41,967 bases of DNA from Entamoeba invadens IP1. Lineage: Eukaryota; Evosea; Mastigamoebida; Endamoebidae. This document shows positions 1 through 11,825 of the stretch, piece after piece (position 1 is the stretch's first letter; each line of letters starts with the position of its first letter). The DNA lies in contig NW_004191816.1 in NCBI RefSeq assembly GCF_000330505.1, forward strand, positions 46,730 to 88,696, read 5' to 3'. The notes below the pieces were generated by a model that was not told the DNA's origin, did no database searches, and was given only the letters and a program-made list of their open reading frames with translations. A program made the translations under genes and the position numbers.

Positions 1-37
1 CAATTACTATGTGTTCAATTGATATTTCTTCAGACAT
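1..37 (-). CDS. possible 5' end of a gene leaving the window
   Basis: Read leftward from 37, an ATG preceded by AACAAACA opens a frame of twelve codons (MSEEISIEHIVI) that is still open at the window edge. The stretch upstream of the ATG is A/T-only, as before other genes here. The peptide is too short to identify. The pattern I-E-H-I-V-I is loosely like the start of the BspA-type protein at 25361 (Y-H-I-M-I-V), so a leucine-rich-repeat or F-box-like protein is a guess only. Confidence 0.3.
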   Translation of the reverse strand, partial: MSEEISIEHIVI

Positions 38-3000
38 TGTTTGTTATTTTATTTTATTTTATTTAAATATGATTGTATTTAACTGCCACAATTGATTATT
101 TGATTGTTTTTGACTTAAAACATTTTATTTGTAACATTTTGTGGTTTGTTTTTTTGATTTGTTTTAAAAACAAAAAATAAACTCAAAATATTATTTGAAA
201 ACGACTTGATGTTTTGGTGTAAAAATACATTCGAAATAAAGTAAACAATCAACCAATTAACCAATTAACAATTTGAAAATTACTTAATAACTTTCATGCT
301 CGAACAACCATTTTAAATAGAATGGGTGTTTTTATAAGTTTGTAAATGACTTCCAAGTTTACTTAAAATTAACAATTACATTTAAATAATATATTAATAA
401 TACACAATAATAAACAATTTAATTCACAATAATATGTTAATGTGTTATTAAATTAAACAATAAATGTTTCATTGTAAATATTGTTATTCCAAAAGTAATA
501 AATACTAAAAATGATCATTTTCGAATCATTTAATAATATTATTGTTTTCTTTTTGATATAAATTATTGGTGTATTCGTTATAATAATTAATTAATTAAAT
601 AAATAACAATTATTAATTATAATTTAATTATTATTGAAATTATTGTTAAAACATTACCCATATTTAATATCGCATTTATGTACATCAATTTACTAATTAA
701 TGATGTAAAATAATCTATGTATCTACATTATATTTTTTTAATATACTGGAGGCACAAATCATTGTGCATCATGTTAAATATTTAAAATAAGTTGTTTTCA
801 AAAATTATTATTTTTAAACAAAATGTAAAATTACAAACAAAAACAAATGCTAAACATAGATATTAAACAATGGTTAAAAACAAACATTCATCGACAATAA
901 CATCTATTTTATTAATAATATTTTAAAAATCAAGTATCAATACAAATATTTGAGTTGATAAAGTGTTTAATATTACATTGATTTTTGAAATTGATTTTAA
1001 ATATACTGTTGATTATTCACACATTAAAATTATTTTGTTTTAATATCGTTCTAAAATTTTGCTATTACATCGGTTATGATTTCATTTTTTGACTATAGTC
1101 AGTATATAACGTTATGTGTTCAGAAATATTATCTTATTTTAATTAAATAGTCGTATTTAAGTTTAAAATAATGAAAATTGGGTAAAAACTCAAAAATGTG
1201 AAAAACTAAAAGAATTCAATGGGTTTTTAAAATAATTTGCAGAAATTATCCATTCAGTTTAGTCCAAAAGATACTGGCTAATTTTAAAGCAAATAACTTT
1301 GTTAGAGTGACTATAGTATCAAAGTTCATGTTCATATTTATTTGTATTTTGTGTTTTCAAAGTGTAAATTCAAACAAATTGTTTACTCTTAAACTGACTT
1401 TTGTTTAGTCATATTTGATGTAATTGATTTTTGATACAACAAAAAATATTCTATTGTTTAAAACTGTTTTGGTGTCTAGTGGTGATGATATAACATAAAT
1501 ATAACTTATGTCCTTTATAAAATCGTTGTTGTTGTAAATGAAAAGACAAAATTGATAAACATAATATCAATATTTATACACAGTTTTAAATTAAAAACAA
1601 CTGAAAGCAATAATTAACACCAAATTGATTAACATCATTTAAATGAATATAAAAACAATTAAAATAAAATAACACAAAATGATATATTTTAATTATTGTT
1701 AAATGTAATAAGTTAAAATATCATTATTATTTGAGGTTTGATAAATAATCAAATTGGAAAATAAATATTATTTGTAAATGTCACATTTTTCTTTGTATTA
1801 TTTAAAAATAATATACCGATTAGTACATTAAACATATTAACAAAATGTAAATTATCATGTGCAAATATCTCAAAAAATATTTGTTACACAAATTGTAATT
1901 AATTGAGAAAATTTTAATCTATATTCCAAAGACAAAACAAAAAAGTTACAAACATTAAATAATGACACTTACTATTACAACTCACACCCAATTAATATGA
2001 TGATAAATAATTGTCTTCACATATCATAAACCAAAATTTGTGATTACTTCGAAGTTAACTTTTTAATTTATTTCCTGTTGTTCACTATGTGATTTCAAAC
2101 TTTATATGTTGTATACTTATCAATTTATTATATACAAGTTACAAAATCAAAAAAAACGCACATTTTGTATGTATTTTGATACTGTCTTTTTTGTTCATAC
2201 ATTTTAATTATGTTGTTAATTTATTGAATTTGAGTTTTGTTGTTTTCAAATTTGTTATAAAATTTACAACTTAATCAATATCAAGTTAGTCTTATTTTGT
2301 AAAATATAAAACAATTCCAATGTTATTTAAAATTCTACTTCATAAAATAAAAATATCTAAAACAAACACAATAAATATTATTATTAAACACTATGTCTAT
2401 TTTAATAATTAAACAATTCGACCAGACAAATTTTGATATCAACGTTTAAAATTGATTTGTGTAACAACCGAAGAATAAACAATTTATTAAAATTTATTCA
2501 ATTTAAAATGATAATTTTTGAACAATTTATTGATATTGAAAAAATATCAATAAATTATTTCAAAATAAAAAAACGAAAGATTTTTTAAATGAGTAAAAAC
2601 TAATTATATTACAAATAATATTCATAATTTTTTGTGTATTTCTAATGAACAATTATCAAAAATCATTTTTATTATATGAAACTTTTAAATCTTTATTTTT
2701 ATTTTTAGTTTTATTGAATAAATAAATGAAACCGATAATTATCAACATTGGTTTCTTAAATAATTATCGCAGAAATTGTGGTATTGTAACGTAAGGATTA
2801 ACAAAAGAAATAAACATTTTGGTTATAAAAAAAATGACGTGGGTAATTGGAATTGTAATTTTAAAAAACTATGATAATCAACAAAAAGATAAAACGTTTA
2901 TCGTGAAATATATATATAAAACAAATTTATTCTATTATAATCAATTGAAAAAACATAAAGTAAACATACAAAATGTTGTACATTTATAACTTTGATTGTA

Positions 3001-3625
3001 ATTTTTATTAAAATTTGAAAATTTATATTTTTTAAAAAAATATCATTATATTAAAGTTTCATTTATATTTAAAGTTTTTGATTTTTTACATAAATTTTGT
3101 TTAAACGTTATAAATGTAATTTAGTCAACCAGACAACGTTTAAAACATCATTGAATAGTTTAATTCAATGTCAATAAATTGCATTTTGGATATTATTAAT
3201 AATTTTAAAAACAAAATGGGTATTATAAGAATCCAATTTGGTTTAAAAATCAACAATTTGTTTGAAATGATTATTATAATATTATTATATAAAAACAAAC
3301 AGAGTATTTATTTATATTAACATTATATAATACTAAGAAAAAACAGATGCTTGAAAAAGTCATGTGTAAATTAAAAATTGATTATTTTTATTATTTTGAT
3401 TTGATTCTTATTGGTGTATAATTATTAAATTTGTTTAACGTTTTAAAATGAACGATAATTAAAAACATTTAAGTACCGTTTTGTGACTGTACAAGTTTTT
3501 TATGGTTGGACAAATATTATTCAATTGTTTTTTGAATAATTTAATTTTTTTTACTATTTTAATATTAAAACAAAGTTGTTATTTTTTTAGTTTGCTTATT
3601 AATAAATTTTTAATATAATACTGGT

Positions 3626-3938
3626 GATTCCGGAATCGGTTCGGGAACCGTCGTGTTCTGGAATCAAAAGTTTGGGAATATTTTTTTTATGAAGTTCGGG
3701 AACTTGTGTGTTCGGGAACTTATTGGTTCGGGAACACACCAATTTTAAGTTTGGGAATCAGGATGTTCCCGAACCGAGGTTAAAAATATTCCGGAATATT
3801 TTTTGATTCCGGAATCGGTTCGGGAATTTGATAAAAAAAATAAAATTCCCCAAATATTTTTTTATTGATTCCTGAAACTTCTGATTCGGGAATCAAAAAT
3901 ATTTCCCAAATGTTTCAAGAAAAGCCGATTCCGGAATC
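3626..3938. repeat. cluster of TTCNNGAA dyads (minisatellite-like)
   Basis: Thirteen copies of TTCNNGAA start at 3628, 3640, 3656, 3695, 3711, 3727, 3766, 3789, 3807, 3819, 3869, 3885 and 3929. The centre is mostly CG, GG or CC. Several sit inside longer palindromes: GATTCCGGAATC at 3626, 3805 and 3927, and AATATTCCGGAATATT at 3785. Spacings of 16 and 39 recur. The segment is much richer in G and C than its surroundings. TTCNNGAA is the tail-to-tail core of heat-shock elements, but a degenerate tandem repeat or MITE remnant is equally possible. Confidence 0.75.
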
Positions 3939-4587
3939 GGTTTCGACTACACTACAACAAACAAACTGATTGACAATTTTCAATTAAATTATTACTTATA
4001 AATATGGTAATTATATGATTTATTAATAGCTTTGATAAAATATACAAAAAGATTAAACAATAGAATGCACATAAACGTTGTAGTTTTGTTTCAAACACTA
4101 TGTTTATGCAAAATTGATGAACATAATCGTTTAACTTATTTTCTTACGAACAATAACTCTTCTGTTCGATGAAGTATTGCAAGTTTATAAAACAAACTAA
4201 TTTTATCAACAACACCAAGTATTGTGATTCAATGTTTTGTTATAGTTCATTTCATTATATATTTCTAAATTAATTTGGTATATTAAACCACTATTTAATG
4301 TTTGGAAGTGATGAAAAGCAATAATAAATCAATTTTAACAAGTAATCGCAAGGTGACAGCTTTGTTCTGGTTGATTTCTATTTAATTATGTTAAGAAAAA
4401 GTATGGTTTATAACAAATTTCATTTTAACAAGTTAATTATTATTTTATTGTTATTAAACAATTTCTAATATTTTATAATATCATCAATTATAATTAATAG
4501 TTTTATTTTTATAATATAAATATGATAATAATAAACCATTTATTTGTATACTATGCATTTTAATATTTTATAGTTTTGTTGTTAACT

Positions 4588-4606
4588 GTCGTTTTGAAAA
4601 AACGAC
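4588..4606. repeat. small perfect hairpin
   Basis: GTCGTTTT and AAAACGAC flank a three-base loop, immediately followed by a short G/C-rich stretch (CGCGGC). It lies about 940 bases upstream of the kinase gene. No function is evident. Confidence 0.35.
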
Positions 4607-5544
4607 CGCGGCAAAAAGTCGCCATCTGTAAAGAAAAGGTTTTAAAGATCACAAAAACAAACAACACTATAAATTTTACTAAAACTACTTTATTTTTGGC
4701 ACAAAAACAAAGAAAATATACACCTTTTCATTTTAAAATGCATTTTGGGGACAAGTTCCAAATTTTTTCCTATTGAGTGATCCTGGTTACAATTTCAAAC
4801 ATTTTGGATCAAAAAACAAAACTCAAAAATGTCACTTTTTGATTAATTATAATAAATTCATATTTTTTAAACAAAACATTGAAAAATATAATGGCAAAAT
4901 AAATTTATTGTTTTTGATTGCTGATCGATATATAAATTAAACTATGAAATCCCATATATGTTCTAGATGAACTTATTTAAATATTGTCAATTGTTATTCT
5001 GAATGATATATAGATGTATTATATATTATTAATCAATTTTACATTGGTATTAAAAGTCCAAAAATTTGTTAAAATTAATTAATATAAATTGATTTTGTTG
5101 TATTCTTGTGTTATTTAACTCAAAAACAACGTGCTCATTATAAAATTCTAAAATATTATTATTTGTTCGAATGTATGACGATTTTCATGCAATGATTGAC
5201 GAATAACATGAAAACATTACAATTAAAATTGGGTTTGAAGTTTTTTATGAGAATGTTAAATTATATTTATTTTTATACATTTAAAATATTTATAATAATT
5301 AAATAGTTTATATGTATTTCATTAATTATTTACTTAAAACACATGTTTGTTATAAATACATTAAAATTCACTCATTTAATCAATCAAACGATAACTTTTG
5401 TTTCATAAATCATGAAAAATGAAACAATGAATAAATAATATAAAGTATAATTGTTTTAATATTTATTTAATATATCTGTTATATAAAAAACAATTAAAAT
5501 TTAAAGTATTAATACGTTTAACTCAAATTTTAATTTTAAAAACG

Positions 5545-8500
5545 ATGATTCTATTTGTAACAAACACTTTGTTGTTTCTTTTGACGACAACTGTAAATTG
5601 TGCCACAACGTGTAGTGGTGGGCAGTACCTTTCTGGAACGTCTTGTTTAATTTGTCAAGCGGGTACTTATTCCTCTGGAGGTACACCAACTTCATGCACT
5701 TCGTGTTCAGCGGGGACGTATTCTGCAACTGGATCTTCTTCATGTGCAAAGTGTTCAGCTGGTACATATTCAATCTCTGGGTCTTCTGGATGTAACAAAT
5801 GTAATCCAGGTACTTACAATTCTTTTTCTGGGTCTGTATCATGTTCAAGTTGTTCAGCAGGGTATTATTCTAATAGTGGTGCTTCTTCATGTAATTCATG
5901 TGGTGCTGGATATTATTCATATAAAGAATCTTCAGCATGTACTCCATGTTCAGCTGGTACATACTCAACGTCTACGGGGTCTTCTACATGCACAAAATGC
6001 AATACTGGATATTATTCTATATTAAAATCATCAAGTTGTACAAAATGTAAAGCAGGGACTTATGCAGATGAACAAGGAAGTTCGGAGTGTAAAACGTGTG
6101 CAGATGGGTTTTATTCCACATCTGGAAGTTCGGTGTGTGTACAATGTGTTTCCACGAGTTGTGCGGCATGTTCAAAAACAACGGGGGAGTGCACTTCATG
6201 TAATGTTGGCTATTCGTACGATTCGTCAAATAAAAAATGTTCGATATGTCCCGCATCGTATTATTCGAGTGGTGGAACTTCGTTGTGTTCAAAGTGTGCA
6301 ACTGGGTATTATTCGCTTGGTGGTTCAAGTGGGTGTACAAAGTGTTCAACAAGTTGCAAAACATGTGACCAAACAAATGGTAATTGTTTATCTTGTTATG
6401 ATGGTTATACTCTGAACAACGGTAAATGTGAAATTTGCCCAGCTGGAACACTCCAAAGTGGTAGAGTTTGTGTAACGTGTCCCGACATGCAATACTCGTT
6501 GGCAGGAAGCACAATATGCAGAAGTTGTAGTCCAACGTGTTTGAGTTGTGATAAGACAAATGGGTATTGCACGTCGTGTGATTCTGGTATGGAAATAATA
6601 ACTACAACATGTTCTGTGTGCAGTGCTGGCACATACAATATTGCAAACAAATGTGAGTATTGTCTACTTGGAACATATTCATCATCACCAAAGAGTTTGC
6701 AATGTAATTTTTGTGGAGATGGGACTTATGCCAGCACACCAGGATCAACAAATTGTATAATGTGTGATGTTCTGTGTCAAGGACCATGTGAAAGAACAAG
6801 TGGCAAATGTGTAGCCTGTGTGAGTGGTGCTGTTCTATCGAATGGAGTGTGTTCACTGTGCATTTCAGGAACAATGGCAAATCAAACAACAAATAAATGC
6901 GACACATGCAAGGCGGGTACATATGCCGGTGAAGGCTCTTCTGAATGTAACAGTTGTGGAGAAATGACATACTCAACTGCAGGTTCGTCATCATGCCAAC
7001 AATGCGACAGTCGTTGTGATGGGTGTGATGCCACTAATGGGTATTGTGTCAATTGTGTGACTGGGTATGGTCTTACAGTTGGGAAGTGTGCCATATGTCA
7101 AAAGGGGACTTACTACATGAGGTCTGTGTGTCAGAGTTGTGGTGAGATGGAATACCAAGACGTTGAGGGACAAACCACCTGCAAGTTGTGCGACTCTTCA
7201 TGTGCAAGGTGCAATGCAACAAATGGAAAATGTCTCACATGTGCTGCTGGATACGGCTTTGACAGTGGAGTGTGTACGTTGTGTGGCGACCTTACATACT
7301 CAGAAGGCGGCATTATGCAGTGTCAACAGTGTTCGACTGAATGTAAAAAGTGTGACAGAAAAAGTGGTGCATGCACATCATGCGAAGTTGGCAACAAGAG
7401 AGTTAACAACAGTTGTGTGTCATGTGCTCCATATGGGTATTGCGATTTGTGCACAGACGAGACATCAGATGGTATTTGTGTATCATGTGAAGATGGATTT
7501 TATTTGAATGAAAGTGCCGACTGTCAACCATGTGGTGATATTCACAAAGACTGTCTGACGTGTTCTAAATCAACTAAAATGTGTTTGTCGTGTGCAGGCA
7601 ACATGATATCGACTGGCACCAGTTGTGTTGAGTGTGAAGTTGGGATGGTCAAAGTCACAGAAACGACGTGTGACTCCTCGTACAATGTCATCCCAAAGTG
7701 TCAGATCGCAGACTATGTCAACAATCAACACATTTGCACTGCATGTTTTGCGCCATACGTCACTTCAAGTGACTCCAAGTCGTGCAATTTGGGATACACC
7801 ACAACGACATACTTCAACACAAATGATCACCAATCACACACCAACATGGATGGGTGTATCAACCAAATAGATACAACATGTTACTTGTGTGATACAAAAA
7901 CGATGTTGTTAAACGCAGTTTGTAATGAAAAGAAGGAAAAGTGTGAGAAAAACTCGCAACACGGCTGCGACAACTGCGTTTTAGATGTGATCACTTCGAA
8001 TGGCAATTGTACCAACATCACCGATTGTAAATACGAAATCAACAGAAAAAGTGGAGCCGAGTGTTTGTATTGTGTTGATGACGTGTTGTGTGGCAAAGCA
8101 AAACAAAATTGTGAAACATCACACAACGAGTACTGCTACTTAGCAGTGAGTGGATATCACACAACAAACGATAACACTGTTGTACTCTGTGAGAGTGAAT
8201 ATTGTGTCATTTCAGATGGAATTGTTACTGATTTGAAATGTCTGGATGGCAAAGTTTTGATAAATGGCGTGTGTACAACTAATACAGTGTGTATAGCAAT
8301 ATCGTATGGCGATTGTATCAAATGTGATGCAAAACAACACCTCTCACAAGGAAAATGCTTATCAAACAGTGCAAAATGTGACAATCAGAATGGAGATATT
8401 TGCATTGTGTGTAACAACACCATCAACGTTGATGGTGTGTGCACAGACACCCAGTCAATTCATTGCTCTTTGTTTGACAAAGTGTGTGTCACATGTGAAA

Positions 8501-10707
8501 GTGGATATTACAAAGACGTTGATGGCTGTAAAGAGAAGACTGGCGTTTTGTCTAATTGTGGTGTTGTCTCGTCACTCAACACCAAATGTGTCGAGTGTGA
8601 GTCTGATTACATTTTCAATGGATATTTGTGTGTGCAACAAACACTTCCAAATGAGACCACCAAACAAACAACTAAAAACGAAGACACACAGACAGACAGC
8701 CATTGTGAAGTGAGCACCACAAAAGGGTGTCTAAGGTGTTTCGGTGGGTATTACCTCTCAGACCGCATGTGCGTGAAGTGTGAGTACCCCTGTGTCTACT
8801 GTTTGAATCAGACATTCTGCACAAAGTGTGACGATTACTCGTATGCAAACAGCAACGGCGTTTGCACTGAAATCAACGCACTTGTTGGTGTATGTGACGT
8901 GTTGATGTCAACATATCGCGGGTGTGTTGTCTGCAAAGATGGATATATGCGATCCTCTGATGGCACAACGTGTATTAATTGTGATGAGTCGTGCAAGTCG
9001 TGCACGAACGAAGGAAATTGTGTTGTATGTAATGAGGCATTCTATCGCACGTCATCGAATGTCACCAAACTGTGTTCGCCACAAAGCGAGTTGACTTCGT
9101 GTGCAAACAGAACAACAACTGGTTGTATGCAATGCGAAGGTGGACACTATCTCGCCAATAGTTTGTGTGTGAAATGTAAAGACACGTGTACACAATGTTA
9201 TGGTATCAATGAGTGCACCGACTGTGTAAAAGACAATGTACTTGTGTCAGGTGTCTGTTCACATTACACAACCATTGAGAACTGTGTTGAGTCTGCCAAC
9301 AACAAATGTTCAAAATGTGATGACAACTACAAGTTGAGTGACGACATGTTGAGTTGCATTCACATCACAAATTATGGGGTTGTTTTTGGTATTCCAATCG
9401 TCTCTGTGTTCATTATAGTACTTATTATCGTTGGTATTATAATAATTACAATAATTGTTTTGCAAAAGCGCAAAGAAACAAAGAAAATGGAAAACATCTG
9501 TGTCTTTGAAATGAGTCGTTCAAACATTGCAATGAGTGTGTTAGACGGCAACATTTTAACAAACAAAAAGTCGCTGACATTTGATGACACATGTGAAGTC
9601 ATTCCCGTTGAAAAAGAGTCTCGCGAACTCCTCTGTGTTGGCAACAAAGGCAAAGGCATTTTGAAAGTCCAAATGACAACACGTGGCGGCTGTGACAAAT
9701 ACTCAATTCGCACCGAGCCGCAATTGGTGACGCTAAAGAAAGGTATGGCGTGCGAGTTTGAAGTGTTTGTAACACCACACTGCTCACTGAAATTACACGA
9801 CGAGATGATGATAGTCACCATGAACATCGAAAATGGCGAAACTTTGTCTGTTCCAATTGCCATTGAAATCACAACAGAAAACTCGACTAAATTGGATTAC
9901 GACGAATTAAAAGAAGACAAGAAACTTGGGGAAGGTTCGTTTGGAATAGTCTACAAAGGAAGTTACAGAAAAAATGTTGTTGCTATTAAAAAATTGAAAA
10001 ATTCAACTTTTGATGAAAAAGCTTTTGAAGAATTTGAAAAGGAAGTCAGTATGTTAGACAAATTTCGGTGTGATTATATCGTCCGTTTCTATGGCGCTGT
10101 GTTTATACCAAATCAGATCTGTATGGTCACCGAATTTGCACAATATGGCAGTCTACAAGACTTGATCAAACACAGAAAAAATGAACAAATTCCGCCAATG
10201 AAAATTCGAGTTAAAATGATGATTGATGGAGCAAGAGGGATAAATTATTTACATGAGAACGGGATATTACACAGAGACATCAAACCAGACAACATTCTTG
10301 TTATTTCACTTGACTTGAATGAGAAAGTGAATGCTAAATTGACAGATTTTGGGAGTGCCAGAAACTTAAATTTACTGATGACAAATATGACATTCACAAA
10401 AAGTATTGGAACACCAGCATATATGGCACCTGAAGTGTTGAATCAAGATAAATATAAGAAGGCCGCGGATGTCTATTCTTTTGCTATTACTATGTACGAA
10501 ATTTTTGGGTGGTGCGAAGCATATCCAAATGACACGTTCAAATTTCCATGGAAAATCGCCGAATTTGTGATTCATGGCAATCGACTGAAACGCAAAGACC
10601 CAATTAAAAAAGAACAATATAATATAATCAGTTTGTGTTGGTGCCAGGACCCTAAAAGTCGTCTACAAATTGAAACAATTGTGAATAAACTTGAAAGTTT
10701 ATTTTGA
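5545..10707 (+). CDS. transmembrane receptor-like kinase (Entamoeba TMK type), CXXC-rich ectodomain
   Basis: A 1720-residue type I membrane protein starting at ATG 5545. Residues 1-20 form a signal peptide. Residues 21 to about 1275 are a cysteine-rich ectodomain of CXXC, furin/growth-factor-receptor-like repeats; the first part consists of near-regular units of the form C-x-x-C-x-x-G-T-Y-S...G-S-S-x-C. One transmembrane helix spans about 1276-1306 and is followed by QKRK. Residues 1315-1445 form a beta-rich juxtamembrane module shared with the kinase at 13765. The kinase domain runs from about 1455 to 1720: glycine loop GEGSFG 1462-1467, VAIK Lys1482, alpha-C Glu1500, HRDIKPDN with Asp1578 and Asn1583, DFG 1601-1603, APE ending at Glu1630. 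All catalytic residues are present. HRDIKP is the Ser/Thr or tyrosine-kinase-like form, not the classic receptor tyrosine kinase form. The ligand is unknown. A TAATTT poly(A)-type motif follows the stop at 10711. Confidence 0.95.
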   Translation: MILFVTNTLLFLLTTTVNCATTCSGGQYLSGTSCLICQAGTYSSGGTPTSCTSCSAGTYSATGSSSCAKCSAGTYSISGSSGCNKCNPGTYNSFSGSVSCSSCSAGYYSNSGASSCNSCGAGYYSYKESSACTPCSAGTYSTSTGSSTCTKCNTGYYSILKSSSCTKCKAGTYADEQGSSECKTCADGFYSTSGSSVCVQCVSTSCAACSKTTGECTSCNVGYSYDSSNKKCSICPASYYSSGGTSLCSKCATGYYSLGGSSGCTKCSTSCKTCDQTNGNCLSCYDGYTLNNGKCEICPAGTLQSGRVCVTCPDMQYSLAGSTICRSCSPTCLSCDKTNGYCTSCDSGMEIITTTCSVCSAGTYNIANKCEYCLLGTYSSSPKSLQCNFCGDGTYASTPGSTNCIMCDVLCQGPCERTSGKCVACVSGAVLSNGVCSLCISGTMANQTTNKCDTCKAGTYAGEGSSECNSCGEMTYSTAGSSSCQQCDSRCDGCDATNGYCVNCVTGYGLTVGKCAICQKGTYYMRSVCQSCGEMEYQDVEGQTTCKLCDSSCARCNATNGKCLTCAAGYGFDSGVCTLCGDLTYSEGGIMQCQQCSTECKKCDRKSGACTSCEVGNKRVNNSCVSCAPYGYCDLCTDETSDGICVSCEDGFYLNESADCQPCGDIHKDCLTCSKSTKMCLSCAGNMISTGTSCVECEVGMVKVTETTCDSSYNVIPKCQIADYVNNQHICTACFAPYVTSSDSKSCNLGYTTTTYFNTNDHQSHTNMDGCINQIDTTCYLCDTKTMLLNAVCNEKKEKCEKNSQHGCDNCVLDVITSNGNCTNITDCKYEINRKSGAECLYCVDDVLCGKAKQNCETSHNEYCYLAVSGYHTTNDNTVVLCESEYCVISDGIVTDLKCLDGKVLINGVCTTNTVCIAISYGDCIKCDAKQHLSQGKCLSNSAKCDNQNGDICIVCNNTINVDGVCTDTQSIHCSLFDKVCVTCESGYYKDVDGCKEKTGVLSNCGVVSSLNTKCVECESDYIFNGYLCVQQTLPNETTKQTTKNEDTQTDSHCEVSTTKGCLRCFGGYYLSDRMCVKCEYPCVYCLNQTFCTKCDDYSYANSNGVCTEINALVGVCDVLMSTYRGCVVCKDGYMRSSDGTTCINCDESCKSCTNEGNCVVCNEAFYRTSSNVTKLCSPQSELTSCANRTTTGCMQCEGGHYLANSLCVKCKDTCTQCYGINECTDCVKDNVLVSGVCSHYTTIENCVESANNKCSKCDDNYKLSDDMLSCIHITNYGVVFGIPIVSVFIIVLIIVGIIIITIIVLQKRKETKKMENICVFEMSRSNIAMSVLDGNILTNKKSLTFDDTCEVIPVEKESRELLCVGNKGKGILKVQMTTRGGCDKYSIRTEPQLVTLKKGMACEFEVFVTPHCSLKLHDEMMIVTMNIENGETLSVPIAIEITTENSTKLDYDELKEDKKLGEGSFGIVYKGSYRKNVVAIKKLKNSTFDEKAFEEFEKEVSMLDKFRCDYIVRFYGAVFIPNQICMVTEFAQYGSLQDLIKHRKNEQIPPMKIRVKMMIDGARGINYLHENGILHRDIKPDNILVISLDLNEKVNAKLTDFGSARNLNLLMTNMTFTKSIGTPAYMAPEVLNQDKYKKAADVYSFAITMYEIFGWCEAYPNDTFKFPWKIAEFVIHGNRLKRKDPIKKEQYNIISLCWCQDPKSRLQIETIVNKLESLF

Positions 10708-11825
10708 TCATAATTTATACTTTGTTTTTTTTGCGTTCAAATTTTATATTTTAATCAGTTTTTGTCAATTTTGTGTTAATAATTTTTTTCAATAATTTAA
10801 AAAAAAATAAATGATACATCGTAGCTATGTTTTTTTTGTAAAAACTTTTGTCGTTAAAGAATTGCAATATTTAGAAAAAACAACCATAAAAACACATAAT
10901 CAATTTATTGTTATAAACAATTAATAGAAATCAAAACACTGCTGTAACAATAACACGAATTTTCTACATAATAAATAAATAATTTCATATTGACAACTTA
11001 GACAGTAGAATTATTGTTATATTGTGTGATCTAAAATAATATGAAAAAATACAAACTAAATTATTATATTTTTTTTGTTAAATTATGTTTAACAGCAACA
11101 CAACCATTTAATCAACCCAATTATTTGTATTTTAAAAAAAGCCAATGTAGTCATATTTGTTCATTTGGTTAATTTTGTGAATTGCTTTTCGTTCAGCATT
11201 ATGTGTTTTTTTAAAAAAAAGTTAAAAATAAATAAAATATTGGAATGTTAGACATCCAACAAATGATCGATGATCATAGAACGTATTTAACAACGGAAAA
11301 CAAAACAATATAATAAACAAATTTGACTCGACTGGTATTAAAAAAAAGACAACTAATAAAATTTTAATTAACAGTTTAATTTTTATAATTTTTTTTATTT
11401 TATTTTATATTATTAGTTAATTTTTTGGTTTTTGAAATTAAACCAACATATTTAATCAAACCGTAATTATTTGTGGTTTTTACTTTGACAAGTAAAACTT
11501 TATACAAAAAACAGACATTAGTTTAATGCCAGGTTTATGATTTAGGTCCCTCTATCTTTAGTGTTTATTACTAATTATTTTGTTTATTTTCTGGATAATA
11601 TTGGTAAAAAAACAGAATATTGTGTGCAAAACGACGTGGCACAATCAAGTTATTCCACTTCTGACTGCTTGTTTTACCACATTTCAAATATTTTTATTTT
11701 TAGAGTAAATACTCAACTATTAAACATCACCCATTTTTTTAAAAAAAACACAACATATTCTAATTGAAATGTTGTTTTTGAAATATTCAATATTTTTTAA
11801 TAAAAACTAAAATTGCAATTAATCA
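10708..11825 (+). other. AT-rich intergenic spacer
   Basis: About 1.1 kb between two plus-strand genes. It holds the 3' end signals of the kinase gene at its left and presumably the promoter of the next gene at its right. One 68-codon frame (11561-11767) is low-complexity and not convincing. I see no RNA gene or repeat. Confidence 0.6.

Larger units (their letters stand above)
38..5544. other. long AT-rich intergenic region
   Basis: About 5.5 kb with no credible coding sequence on either strand. The few frames of 60-70 codons (2089-2274, 4576-4776) are low-complexity Phe/Ile/Leu/Asn/Lys translations of A/T-rich DNA. The only structured parts are the TTCNNGAA cluster at 3626-3938 and a small perfect hairpin at 4588-4606. 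Promoter elements of the kinase gene at 5545 must lie near its right end, but I cannot point to a clear one. Confidence 0.7.

Noticed and set aside
2089..2274. 61-codon frame in the left intergenic region
   Set aside because: Hydrophobic low-complexity translation of A/T-rich DNA, with no neighbour or homology signal.
5501..8713. Long antisense and offset frames (for example 5501-5848 -, 6017-6559 -, 6062-6415 +, 7139-7507 +, 8306-8713 +)
   Set aside because: They lie inside the first TMK and result from its repetitive Cys/Gly/Ser codons. They have no coherent domain.
9372..9872. 166-codon minus-strand frame
   Set aside because: It is antisense to the transmembrane and juxtamembrane coding part of the TMK. 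The kinase reading is complete and overwhelming.
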